From the NCBI RefSeq assembly GCF_963082655.1, contig NC_081553.1, positions 34,230,882-34,294,881 on the forward strand: DNA of 64,000 nucleotides, read 5' to 3'. How positions within the stretch are numbered: the stretch's first letter is position 1; each line of letters begins with the position of its first letter. Below the pieces are notes generated by a model. That model ran no database searches, had not been told where the DNA came from, and saw only the letters and a list, made by a program, of their open reading frames with translations. Positions 22,805 to 34,243 of this stretch are shown piece after piece. This stretch comes from Stomoxys calcitrans. Its lineage: Eukaryota > Arthropoda > Insecta > Diptera > Muscidae. Made by a program: the position numbers and the translations under genes.

Positions 22805-23395
22805 GTTCTGGGAGATTTTAATGCAAAGATAGGGAAGGGAGACATCTTTGGTCCAACAGTCGGAAAGTTTAGACTCCACTAATGGGTTGAAGCTGATAGA
22901 TTTCGCCGCGGCAAAAAAAACATGGTAGTTAGTAGCTGGCTGTCACCCGATCAAAACACGTGGGACCAAATTGATCACGTTGTGATAAATGGAAGGCATT
23001 CATCCAGCGTGTTAGATATAAGATCGATCCGTGGAGCGAATATAGATTCGGATCACTACCTTGTTGCAACAAAGGTTCACACCCGTTTGAACATGATGAG
23101 GAAACTACGATCTGACACTGCACGGATGCTGGACATTGAAAAGCTGCAAACACAACAGATGACAGCGGCATACTCCACTGGAATGACCTAACTGCTTGGT
23201 GAAAGCACTCCTTGTTCCGATGATATAATGGCGCAGTGACAAACTATTGCCCACTCCATGAAAAATGCCGCGAAATCCGTACTTGGTTACGGGAAGCCTC
23301 CTCCAAGAAACCCATGAGTGTCGAGACGCTTCTGAAACCAAGAATGCGGCGTATAGAGCAACCCTGCAATCAGTAGCGACGTGCCAGAAATCGGT
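22805..23395 (+). pseudogene. RTE-clade LINE endonuclease relic
   Basis: Conceptual reading gives LGDFNAKIG (an AP-endonuclease active-site segment), then after a stop TWDQIDHVVINGRHSSSV, RSIRGANIDSDHYLVATK and, near the end, KNAAYRATLQSVAT. The order matches the endonuclease and linker of RTE-type non-LTR elements as I know them (QIDHV, RGAN-DSDH). At least one internal stop and a frameshift near 23190 make it a dead fragment. The reverse-transcriptase domain is missing here; other RTE pieces lie at 25984, 27066, 36716 and 38490. Confidence 0.85.
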
Positions 23396-23399
23396 TAAA

Positions 23400-24432
<1,033 letters not shown>

Positions 24433-24648
24433 TTGGTTGAAGACAATTTTGACGTCGAAAATGATGAAGATAGGTCAACCGTCAAATGTAATGATGTAGG
24501 CGCCATAGATGGTGAAGATGCTCTTAACGAAGTAAAGGACAATGTGAAGGCGACGAACATCTCAGCAAAGATAACTGTTGTATGCAATACAACGCAAAAT
24601 GCGAGTTTGCATTTAGTGTTAGGTAGTATATTAGGAAGGTATTTTTAA
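24433..24648 (+). other. possible decayed exon, unrecognised
   Basis: An open frame starts at the edge of the preceding element and reads VEDNFDVENDEDRSTV..., then GAIDGEDALNEVKDNVK. It is acidic, hydrophilic and even in composition, unlike the surrounding AT-driven frames. It ends in a TAA that overlaps AATAAA. No family is recognised, and there is no upstream exon or splice site I can point to. It may be chance. Confidence 0.2.
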
Positions 24649-24659
24649 TAAAATAGTAT

Positions 24660-25495
24660 CATACAAATGCGTACCGGTACAAGAAGTATTTTTCTATCAT
24701 TTTATGTTACCAAATAACTACACTTGAAATATTCACCATGTCATCTCCTTTGTATAATTGGGAAAAAGTGGGCCAAATCTTCCGTTCAATGTTCTTTTGT
24801 GGAACATACACAATCCTATAAAACTTACACACATATTTTGCCGATACTATGTTCTGGTGGGCGTTTTCATTCATCGTTCAACACTCCATCACTCGTGTGT
24901 GTAGCCGCTGTTTATTTGCCTTCTCTGTAGTCCTTGGCTTATTTTGCGTAGAATCTCTTACTCACTGACATTGGCAATGAATGAAATAATGTTTACTTAT
25001 ACATACACATGTATGTTTCTATTACATACATACATGACCATGATATATGTATGTATATGAAACAGAATTTTTGTGCATGTGTGCATGGGTATATAGAAAA
25101 CATTTACTCTACACACACACACACACATTATCTTCAAGGATGCTGCCCTTTTCTTTTTTAATTGCATATGCATGGTGACAGCGTTAAGTTTAATCTCAGC
25201 GAATTCTTGTTTGTTTTTGTTTCCTTTTTATAAAATAAACATCATTCGGGTAGTAAATAGACTAAAAGTCAAACGATGGGATAATTTTCGCAGTTGGAAA
25301 CACACAAGAACGTGAATCTGTGTATGTTGCTAATTATTTATCGCACACGGAAAAGGATTACTAGTAATTGCTTGACCTTTTTTGCGGTGACTTTGACATA
25401 TTACGACATTGTACGCTTGAAGCATGGCATATGCCATCATGTTGCGAAGGACGAGGCGACTGAATTTTGGGACCTGCCCCAATAAGGTTGAGGGC
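24660..25495. other. gene-free interval with microsatellites
   Basis: Contains (CATA)n-like words near 25000-25060 and a (CA)8 run near 25112-25127. No gene or known repeat family is evident. Confidence 0.55.
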
Positions 25496-25504
25496 AGCTC
25501 CCAC

Positions 25505-25907
25505 GCAAAAAGGACAATTGAAAATTTGTACATGAACATTCTATCAAGGAACAGCGAGTCCAGACGGCTTGCCGCAGTACGACATCACTTAGTAGAAAAG
25601 TTTACACTAAAAAGTTTACTAAATTTTCCATGAACATTCCATTACGGAACAGGGGATACTTCTCTCATATCAATGAGTGCAGTCCGATAAAAGTTAAAGC
25701 TCAATGATAAGGGCCTCCATTTTATGTCGAGTTCGAACGGTGTGCCGCATAGCGACATCACTTGGTAGAGAAATTTTAACATGGCAGGATATCTAGCCAG
25801 CATAAGGGCATACCCACCGCTGAAAAATTTGTTGATGTTCATGCCGGGATTTTAACCCAGGCGTCTTAGGCGTACATGTTAACCTCTGCGCCACTGTGGC
25901 CTCCACA
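25505..25907 (-). repeat. tRNA-headed SINE (family A), full copy plus fragment
   Basis: On the minus strand 25907-25622 reads as a full family A unit: the head GGAGGCCACAGTGGCGCAGAGGTTAACATG, a B-box-like GGTTAAAATCCCGGC, the body with GATGTCGC and CGGCACACCGTTCGAACTCG, CCTTATCATTGAGCTTTAAC and the 3' part. A second, more decayed 3' fragment (25505-25610) repeats ACATTGATGAACATTC-like and GTGATGTCGTACTGCGGCA words. The last part abuts a poly(A)22 near 25961. Confidence 0.75.
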
Positions 25908-25983
25908 GGGCTGATTAAGTAAGGTAAATACCTCACAGACATTTTTCATCCTTCACCCACAAAAAAAAAAAAAAAAAAAAAAT

Positions 25984-26060
25984 AAATGATCAATTTATGA
26001 TAGATGGAAGGCATTCATCCAACTTTCTGAGGATCGCATATCGATTTGGATCATTACCTT
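25984..26060 (+). pseudogene. RTE endonuclease relic, left half split by an insertion
   Basis: GATCAATTTATGATAGATGGAAGGCATTCATCC and GATTTGGATCATTACCTT match the QIDHVVINGRHSS and DSDHYL segments of the copy at 22969-23062. The relic is cut at the codon for the Leu of DHYL by the element at 26061-27067. Confidence 0.75.
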
Positions 26061-27067
26061 TTTATACCCTCCACCATAAGATGGGGGGTATACTAATATC
26101 GTCATTCTGTTTGTAACTACTCGAAATATTCGTCTGAGACCCCATAAATTATATATATTCTTGATCGTCGCGACATTTTATGTCGATCTAGCCATGTCCG
26201 TCCGTCTGTCCGTCCGTCCGTCCGTCGGTCTGTCGAAAGCACGCTAACTTCCGAAGGAGTATAGCTAGCCGCTTGAAATTTTGCACAAATACTTCTTATT
26301 AGTGTAGGTCGGTTGGTATTGTAAATGGGTCATATCGGTCCATGTTTTGATATAGCTGCCATATAAACCGATCTTGGGTCTTGACTTCTTGAGGCTCTAG
26401 AGTGCGCAATTCTTATCCGATTAGGATGAAATTTTGTACGACGTGTTTTGTTATGATATCCAATAACTATGCCAAGTGTGGTTCAAATCGGTCCATAACC
26501 TGATATAGCTGCCATATAAACCGATCTTGGGTCTTGGCTTCTTGGCTTCTTGAGCCTCTAGAGTGCGCAATTCTTATCCGATTGGAATGAAATTTTGCAC
26601 GACGTGTTTTGTTATGATATCCAACAACTGTGCCAAGTGTAGTACAAATCGGTTCATAACCAGATATTACTGCCATATAAACCGATCTGGGATCTTGACT
26701 TCTTGAGCCTCTAGAGATCGCAATTATTATCCGATTTGCCTGAAATTATGTACTACGAATCCTCCCATGACCATCAACATTCGTGTTTATTATGATCTGA
26801 ATCGGTCTATAGCCCGATACAGCTCCCATATAAATCGATCTCTCTATTTTACTTCTTGAGCCCCCAAAGGGCGCAATTCTTATTCGAATTGGCTGATATT
26901 TTATACAGGTCTCCAACATGTAGTAATATAATAACAGCAGAGCAAATCTTTTCTTATATCCTTTTTTGCCTAAGGAGAGATGCCGGGAGAAGAACTCGGC
27001 AAATGCGATCCATGGTGGAGGGTATGTAAGATTCGGCCTGGCCGAACTTAGCACGCTTTTACTTGTT
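26061..27067 (+). mobile_element. complete hairpin-ended tandem-repeat element (~1.0 kb)
   Basis: This is the best intact member. The 5' end is TTTATACCCTCCACCATAAGATGGGGGGTATAC, followed by the conserved leader (CATTCTGTTTGTAAC, CCCCATAAATTATATATATTC, GTCCGTCCGTCTGTCC repeats). Four diverged units of about 140 bp come next (GATATAGCTGCCATATAAACCGATCT, TTGACTTCTTGAGCCTCTAGAG, GCGCAATTCTTATCCGATT). The 3' end is CCATGGTGGAGGGTATGTAAGATTCGGCCTGGCCGAACTTAGCACGCTTTTACTTGTT. It sits inside an RTE relic, and no target duplication longer than about 4 bp is visible. There is no coding sequence, so it must move by proteins supplied elsewhere. Confidence 0.85.
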
Positions 27068-27650
27068 AGTTGTCAAAGCGTAACGAGAAACGCCCTGCAT
27101 CTGACAGATCATGACACAATTAACAAGTAGTGTGCCGTAAGCAGCTGAGTACAATTTTTTCTCGCGAAGTGCACTATCTGTCAATGAGTTTTGGTTGTGT
27201 GTGTGGGCATTCTAGTTAAGAACCATAACGCACACAAACAACGACAAATGGTGCGAACTAGTTACATACTTAAAATCAGGGTTGCATTAATCACTGATTT
27301 TGAAAGATAGTGTACTCAATATTTTGTTGTTGGACAACTGCCTCTACGTGGAAATGAATATATCTTGTGACAGAGGTAGGTGGCATACTCTACTCGACTG
27401 ACCCGATGGAAGTACATCTTGTCCATTCCAGTTCAATCCGTACTTTAGTACCAATGGCCTCCACAAAGTAACCCAAGTAACCAGCAGCTACCATGCAGTC
27501 CAAAGCAACGCACCAAGTGATGAGGTATAGAAAGAAAAAGAGTGATGTGAAACGTTTATTTAGCAGCAAGATGAGAGAAATGTAGAGACGTCAGTTGGAG
27601 CGATGCGGGAGCCACAACATAGTACGACTATTCTATTAAAGAATTAAACG
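27068..27650 (+). pseudogene. RTE relic, right half (endonuclease end and linker)
   Basis: After the insertion the relic resumes with GTTGTCAAAGCG. The segment 27380-27640 then follows the copy at 23165-23390: GGCATACTCTACTCGACTGACC, AATCCGTACTTTAGTACC, then MQSKATHQVMRYRKKKSDVK and KREM-like codons of the basic linker, broken by a stop. The region 27090-27370 is too diverged to place. Confidence 0.55.
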
Positions 27651-27956
27651 TTAACACTGGTACTCAGAAGACTTCGAGTAGTTTTGAAGTAGGTTTATTT
27701 GACAGATGTCATTGAGATTCCATTGCAGGATTTTTTTTCGGTCTTAACATCTTATTGAGATTCTATTGCAGGATGTTGTCCGGCTTTAGACCATTGTTTA
27801 ATGCTTTCTATTCAAAGAATAGTATGGCAAAAACATTAAAAAGTCAGCAACAGCGTGTTGTGTGTGTTGTTTGACAGATTTCTTTATAGAACTCTCAAAT
27901 GAACCTTTTTTGAGGCTTCAATAAGAAGAATGTCAGTGGTGCGATTCTCGAAATTT

Positions 27957-29289
27957 GTATACCCACCACCGAAGAATGGGGGTATATTCATTTTATCATT
28001 GCCGTTTACAACACATTGAAATATTCATTTCCGACCCTATAAAGTATATATTGGGTTGCCCAAAATTGCAGATTTTTTAAAAGAAAGTAAATGCATTTTT
28101 AATAAAACTTAGAATGAACTTTAATCAAATATACTTTTTTCCACTTTTTTTCTAAACCAAGCTAAAATTAACAGCTGATAACTGACAGAAGAAAGAATGC
28201 AATTACAGAGTCACAAGCTGTGAAAAAATTTGTCAACGCCGACTATATGAAAAATCCGCAAACTTTTTGGGCAACCCAATATATTCTTGATCAGCGCAAA
28301 AATCTAAGACGATCTAGATATTTCCGTCCGTTTGTCTATTGAAATCACACTACAGTCTTTAAAAATAGAGATATTGAGCTGAAACTTTGCACCAATTCTT
28401 TTTTTTGTCCATAAGCAGGTCAAGTTCGAAGATGGGCTATATTGGACCATATCTTGATATATCCCCCATAAAGACCGATCCGCCGATTTAGAGTCTTGGG
28501 CCCATAAAAGCCACATTTATTATCCGATTTTGCTGAAATTTGGGAGAGTGAGATGTGTTAGGCTCTTCGACATTCTTCTTTAATTTGGCCCAAATCGGCC
28601 CAGACTTGGATATAGCTGTCATACAGACCGATTCGCGGTTTTGGGGTCTTAGGCCCATGAAAGCCACATTTATTATCCGATTTTGCTGAAATTAGGCAAA
28701 GTGAGTTGTGTTAGGCCCTTCGACATTTTTCTGCAACTTGGCCCAAATCGGTTCAGATTTAGATATAGCTGTCATATAGACCGATATCTCGATTTAAAGT
28801 CTTGGCCCATAAAAGGCGCATTTATTGTTCGATGTCGCCGAAATTTGGGACAGTCAGTTGTGTAAGGCCCTTCGACATCTTTCTGCAATATGGCCCAGAT
28901 CGGTCCAGATTTGGATATAGCTGCCATATAGACCGATCTCCCGATTAAAGGTTTTAAGCCTATAAAAGGCCCCATAAAAGGCGTATTTATAATCCGATTT
29001 CACTGAAATTTAACACAGTGACTTATGTTAGGCTTTTCGACATACGTTCAGATCGATTTATTTTAAGATATAGCTACTAAAAAGACCAATATTTTGTTAT
29101 ACACAATTGAACAATGGTTTTGTACTTATTAGTATTTGGTCCAAATTGGAACATATTTCGATATAGCTGCTATGGGGCATAAGGTAAGCATTTTTCAATG
29201 GATTTTAACGAAAGTTGGTTTACGTATATATCTGAGGGGGTGGGTATCTAAAGTTTGGCCCGGTCGAACTTAACGCCTTTTTACTTGTT
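27957..29289 (+). mobile_element. complete hairpin-ended tandem-repeat element carrying a mariner MITE
   Basis: The 5' end is TGTATACCCACCACCGAAGAATGGGGGTATATTC. The leader is split by the MITE at 28051-28279 and resumes ATTCTTGATCAGCGC, GACGATCTAG, TTTCCGTCCG. About six ~110-150-bp units follow, then GGGTGGGTATCTAAAGTTTGGCCCGGTCGAACTTAACGCC and terminal ACTTGTT at 29283-29289. Confidence 0.85.
28051..28279. mobile_element. mariner-type MITE at a TA site
   Basis: The ends are TTGGGTTGCCCAAAA on the left and TTTTTGGGCAACCCAA on the right, an imperfect terminal inverted repeat, flanked by TA on both sides (28049-28050 and 28280-28281). The empty site AAGTATATTCTTGATC is the host element's own leader. 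Length is 229 bp with no coding capacity. Related copies lie at 45842-45953 and 61357-61582. Confidence 0.9.
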
Positions 29290-29552
29290 TTTATATTGCA
29301 ATAGGACATTTTGTGAATGTACAATTACTTCTTCTCGGATACATTGTTATGTCGTCTGTGTTTTCTACTTCAATATACGGCCATAACATTTTTTTTGCTT
29401 TACATTTGCCTTAAACTCATAAATTTTGCTATTATAATGCCATAAAATAAGATTCTGGCAAATATTCTACTGTTATTAATACGAGTCTTAAAATTTTGGT
29501 CCCAAAGATTGAATAAAATTGGACGAAATTCAATCTTTTTATCGCGGCTCAT

Positions 29553-29843
29553 GATTTTTTGGAAGCCATCGTAGCGCAGGGGTTGGGCGGGACCGAATCC
29601 TGGCGAGACCATCAGAAAAAGAAACATTTTTCAGCGGTGGTTTTCCTCCCTAATGCTGGTAATATTTGTGAGGTACTATGCCATATTAAAAAATCCTCTC
29701 CAAAGAGTTGTCGCACTGGGGCACGCCGTTTGAACTCGGCCCATATCATTGAGCTTAAACTTGAATCGGACTGCACTCATTGATATGTGAGAAGTCAGCC
29801 GCTATTCCTTAGTGGAAGGTTCATGGACAAAATTTGCATTTTT
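29553..29843 (+). repeat. tRNA-headed SINE (family A)
   Basis: GAAGCCATCGTAGCGCAGGGG starts the head. A deletion then joins it directly to the B-box (GACCGAATCCTGGCGAGACC). The body is full: CAGCGGTGGTTTTCCTCCCTAATGCTGG, CTCTCCAAAGAGTTGTCGCAC, CATATCATTGAGCTTAAACTTG, CGGACTGCACTCATTGATATG, GGTTCATGGACAAAATTTGCATTT. It abuts the triplicated block that follows. Confidence 0.85.
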
Positions 29844-30646
29844 AACAATACTAAGTTAATTTCAAATATTAAAAGTGTTGCTTTTGTTTTGCACGACACT
29901 GTATATCCATGGTGGTGGATACCAAAGTTGGCTTCGGTCGAACTTAATGTAATTTTATTTGCTTGTTTTCTTCCCGTTTTAGGAAAAGTTGAATTTGGCT
30001 CCACAGTGTTATAGAGAAGCTCCAGCAAAGAAGTCTTTTGAAGGCAAACACGGTGGTTCACGCAAACCAGGAACCTATTCTACGCTCGGCTAGTGGAACA
30101 AATATTCTGTCATAGCCAATTAAAGTAAAGTAAAGTAAATGTGTTAAGTACACGTTTAACAATACTAAGTTAATTTCAAATATCTAAAGCGTTGCTTTTG
30201 TTTTGCGCGACACTGTATATCCATGGTGGTGGATAGCAAAGTTCGCTTCGGTCGAACTTAAGGCAATTTAATTTGTTTGTTTTCTTTCCGTTTTAGGAAA
30301 AGTTGAATTTGGCTCCACAGTGTTATTGAGAAGCTCCAGCAGAGAAACCTTTTGAAGGCAAATACGGTGGTACACGCAAACCGGGAACCTATTCTACGTT
30401 CGGCTAGTGGAACAAATATTCTGTCATAGCCAATTAAAATAAAGTAAAGTAAATGTGTTAAGTACACGTTTAACAATACTAAGTAAATTTCAAATATTAA
30501 AAGCGTTGCTTTTGTTTTGCACGACACTGTATATCCATGGTGGTGGATACCAAAGTTGGCTTCGGTCGAACTTAAGGCAATTTTATTTGTTTGTTTTCTT
30601 TCCGTTTTAGGAAAAGTTGAATTTGGCTCCACAGTGTTATTGAGAA
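29841..30646 (+). repeat. three-copy tandem duplication, 314-bp unit
   Basis: Copies start at 29841, 30155 and 30469 (TTTAACAATACTAAGT). The first two run 314 bp and the third stops after about 178 bp at GTGTTATTGAGAA. Each unit joins a hairpin-family 3' terminus (CCATGGTGGTGGATA, CTTCGGTCGAACTTAA) to TTTTCTTTCCGTTTTAG|GAAAAGTTGAATTTGGCTCC. The latter looks like a splice acceptor plus exon start. Downstream of it copy 1 has a 36-codon frame (29983-30093) that begins EKLNLAPQCY, but copies 2 and 3 have a TGA right after that decapeptide. The coding reading is therefore doubtful. Confidence 0.9.
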
Positions 30647-30649
30647 AAA

Positions 30650-32355
30650 TGTAAAAAAAATATATATTTACTGCGACTACTACCTTATTTTGCCTTTTAT
30701 AAACTTTAAAGCAAATTGTCATACTTTGTAATAATATAATCTTTCATTTTTATTTTTAGTATTATTAATAAATATAACTGTGGTAGTTTTGTTACTTTTT
30801 TGTTTTTTGAAAATTACAATTATTATTGTTTTGAGTTCATTTGTTTTTAAATCCCAAAAAAAAAAAATATTTTCATAAATCATACATACTTTTGTGTTGT
30901 GTTTTTTTTTTTCAATTTTTGTTTTTAAATCGGTTTTTGTAATTTTACATACGGAGTATATTCTTGTTAGGGTTCTTCTTCTTCCACGGCTTGTATAGGC
31001 TTAATAGATTAAGGATTTTCCTTAGCGAAACTCTGTTTAATATCTCGTTTTATTTTCCATACATATTTCCAAACTTTTTTTAGGTTGTTTTTTTTATAGT
31101 TTATTTTATAAATATTATTGTTTTATGTTAGTTATTTTTTTTATATATATATAAGTTTAGTGGTTGTATAATATATATATATAATTAATATTCCAACATG
31201 AGACAGTTTTTGGGGGTTTTGGAATTTTTTTATTATTGTTTTTTACTAAATGTTGTAGTTTTTATTTTTATTAGTAGGAGGGTAGGTAGAAGGAGTAGAG
31301 AGGAGGTTATATATATATTTTATACTTTTTCTCTATTTTCTTCATTAGAGATAGTTGTTGTTTTTGTCTTGTTATCTTGTCTTTTTTTGTCTTAACTTTG
31401 TTTGTTAAGTTTTTTTTTTTTAAAGTTATGATAATAAATAAGTTATTGTTGTTTTTGTTTTTGGTTGATTTTTAATGTTGTATAATCTTCATCGTCATGT
31501 TCATCATCTAGGAGCCTGCTTTTACTTGACTATTTGTTGTTCTTTCCTATGGGGATTGATTTTTCCTAAAAAAACAAAACTCTTCTTATAGCACCAAAGA
31601 GTTTTATGGTTAATATTCGTTTAGTTTGCTTTTGTTTTTTTTTTCATATTATAATCAAAATAATAATAAATATAAGTTTGCTGTTTTTCTCTTTTTTGTT
31701 TGTTTGTTTGTTTTATTAATAAATATACATGTATATAATTTAGTTTATTAATAATAATTTATTTCATGTTATTTTCTTTTTTAACTTATTAATTTTTAAT
31801 CATTAATTTTAGCCTTAATAATTCCATATATTGTATAATTTAATATAATTGTAATAATAATTAATAATACATAATAATAGTTATAATTAGAATAATAATA
31901 AATAACAAAATTAAACAACACACATTTATTTATAATAATAATAATATATAAAGAGACAGAGAAGGAGAGTAATAGAAGAGCAGTTTTTAGAGAATTTTGA
32001 TTCTTTTTAGGTTTTTTTCTTTTGTTTTTGCATTACATTATAAAAACATTTATATTTTGCTTTGTAAACAAGCAGTTACTAGTAGCAACAAAGGAATTGT
32101 TTGGATTTATGCAGCTTAGGGTAATAACTAAACAAAATTAAAAATAAAACTTAAAATTTTTAGGGTTGGACTACCAACGTAAAACAATTTATTCTATTGT
32201 ATGTGTATGTGATATGAAGAAGTTTAATTAGATATCTCTTCTTATGTATGGCAATATTGGGGCCTAGTGATGGAGGCTGGAATAAAAGAAAATTTAAAAA
32301 AATTATAAAATATTTTGTAAAAATTAAAAAAAAAGAAAAAAAATATTAACTAAAA
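30650..32355. other. long AT-rich gene-free interval, UTR-like
   Basis: About 1.7 kb of strongly T-rich (plus strand) and then A-rich sequence with many AATAA/TTATT words and short (AAT)n runs. It has the look of a long untranslated region or intron of a fly gene, but I cannot attach it to any exon in this window. Confidence 0.45.
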
Positions 32356-32359
32356 ATAA

Positions 32360-32715
32360 AAACATCGGACAATTAATGCGCCTTTTATGGGTCCAAGACA
32401 TTAAATCGAGAGATCAATCTATATGGCAGCTATATCCAAAACTGGACCGATCTGGGCCACATTGCAGAAAGACGTCGAAGGGCCTATCTTAACAACCTGT
32501 TCCAAATTTCGGCGAAATAGGACAATAAATGCGCCTTTTATAGGCCCAAAACCTTAAATCGAGAGATCGGTCTATATGTCTGCTATATCCAAATCTGGAC
32601 CAATCTGTGCCAAATTAAAGAGAGATGACGAAGGGCCTAACTCAACTCACTGTCTCAAATTTCAACGTAATCGGACAATAAATGCACCTTTTATGGGCCC
32701 AAGACTTTAAATCAG
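32360..32715 (-). mobile_element. hairpin-family tandem units, internal fragment
   Basis: Three ~120-bp units with CGGACAAT-AATGCGCCTTTTATGGG, TTAAATCGAGAGATC-GTCTATATG and AACTCACTGT-CAAATTTC. No termini are present. Confidence 0.7.
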
Positions 32716-32921
32716 ATTAGTCTATATTTGTCATTTTCAATTAAAAAATTGATTCGGCTATTTTTTAATTGAATCTGAAAAATCGTAATAAAATAATTTA
32801 TTCAATAATTTTTTTCAAATATGTTGCTTAAATATATTCAATAAAAGGCTATTTTGCCCCCTACAATATAAAGAAAGGAAATTTCAAAGACCCATACGTC
32901 CCACATTTCGACAACTCAATA

Positions 32922-33030
32922 GCAAAACCATGCCAGCCGGTTCTAGGTGCCGAATTAACCCTATGGAGTACTTCATCGGGCAAGGACTGCCGCCTCAGTG
33001 CAGCACACATTGCTACGACAACAACAACAA
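32922..33030 (+). mobile_element. CAA-tailed retroposon (family B), diverged copy
   Basis: ACCATGCCAGCCGGTTCTAGGTGCCG, CGGGCAAGGACTGCCGCCTCAGTGCAG and GCTACGACAACAACAACAAA follow the family order. No convincing target duplication remains. Confidence 0.75.
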
Positions 33031-33189
33031 ATCTGTACGGTACGGCTACCCGACACCCGAAATATTTTGAAGAACCCCCGCGGGGAAACTTTTTTTATAC
33101 GGGAGCGCACGGATATTTGCCCTTACAACGCACCCCAAGCTCATGTTCCAGGAGGTAAACTTCTGTGTACCAAATATATAAAAAAATTA

Positions 33190-33440
33190 GAATTTTAAAA
33201 AAATTTCAATAACTTTTTAATGGGGTCAATTAAAAAATTAATTGAAAATTTCAAAATGCAATCATTTTTTTTATGGGCCAATTGAAAACTTCAAACATTT
33301 CAATAACTTTTTAATTGGATCAATTGAAAATTTCAAAATTCAATCATTTTTTAATGGGTCAATTGAAAACTTCAAAAATTTCAATCATTTTTTAATTGAA
33401 TATGCAATTTTTTAATTGTATATAATCATTTTCGTGATTG
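33190..33440. repeat. AATTG-rich minisatellite, ~45-50-bp unit
   Basis: Four to five degenerate units contain TTTTTAAT(T)GG-TCAATTGAAAA-TTCAAA followed by TTTCAATAA/CA. Related words occur at 32720-32830. Each unit is partly self-complementary (CAATTGAAAA with TTTTTAATTG). Confidence 0.65.
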
Positions 33441-33717
33441 AAGCAGTTTCAATTAAATTTTTTTTCTATTAACCACGCAAGGGATGTCCCCTATGGATGC
33501 AGTGCATTGCATTGGCGAAAGGAAATTAGGAATTGGAAGGGGGGCGAAAAAGATGTAGTGTTTATTGACACTGCTAATGTGGGAAAAACATTAGCCGGAA
33601 GTCGATTCCACATACGAACGGTTCGGGCGAATCAATTATCCCTGACAAATATCTTTTCATCAGGAAAAAGAAGATGAATATCAGACAAACACACACCATG
33701 AAAGTACCGATAGAACA

Positions 33718-33825
33718 CAATTCCATGGCAGCCGTTTGTACGTACCGGATTGACCCAAATCGAGTTCTTCTTCCAAGGGCTGCCGCCTCAGTTTATAATA
33801 CACTGCTGCAACAACAACAACAACC
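33718..33825 (+). mobile_element. CAA-tailed retroposon (family B) with perfect 12-bp target duplication
   Basis: The unit runs from CAATTCCATGGCAGCCGTTTGTACG to CACTGCTGCAACAACAACAACAACC. The direct repeat ACCGATAGAACA occurs on both sides (33706-33717 and 33826-33837) without mismatch. This is the cleanest proof in the window that the ~100-bp unit is mobile by itself. Confidence 0.88.
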
Positions 33826-33981
33826 ACCGATAGAACATCGTCAAACAACCCACATTACGACGTTGTTCAAGGGAGGCAATAGAGTTGCATACCCTACTGT
33901 ACCCAATCCAACGCCATCGCTCTCTTTTGTACACGGTCCAGCTACAGGGATGATTTTGAAGCTCCAGCCCATACATGTGAG

Positions 33982-34243
33982 TTAGTACTCCATTTTCGGC
34001 CTTATGATAGTGGTGTATATGTTAAAAAGATCAGACGGAGTGAAGTAATTCTTAGACCGTTTAAGGAAGTCTAAACACTTAAATGCTTCTTTCGACACTT
34101 CAAATACATGTTTAGCATAAAGGACATCACTTTGTATTCTCATGCCCAGAACAACAAGAGCTTCTGTTCGCTCAACATCTATACCGTTAATGGACAAAGA
34201 TGATCGTAATGGATCAGCGAATCGTTTGTGTGACAACAAGCAG
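33982..34243 (-). pseudogene. jockey/CR1-type LINE reverse-transcriptase relic, C-terminal part
   Basis: On the minus strand the frame reads (N)A(W)KTQCCLLSHKR, SLSINGIDVERTEALVVLGM, then FLKRSKNYFTPSDLFNIYTT and IRPKMEY before a stop. This is the usual region after the FADD motif in LINE reverse transcriptases (KTQ..L, LG(M/V), YIRP). Upstream on the same strand it is continuous with the tandem array. Confidence 0.8.

Noticed and set aside
29983..30093. 36-codon exon after a TTTTAG acceptor called as a coding exon
   Set aside because: Two of three copies have a stop at codon 11 and no upstream exon is visible. It is listed only as something to test.
30258..30722. 154-codon minus-strand frame over the triplicated block
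   Set aside because: It arises from the 314-bp repeats and lacks domain or splice support.
33438..33677. 79-codon plus-strand frame
   Set aside because: Even composition but no recognisable motif, and it sits between a minisatellite and a retroposon. Too weak to call.
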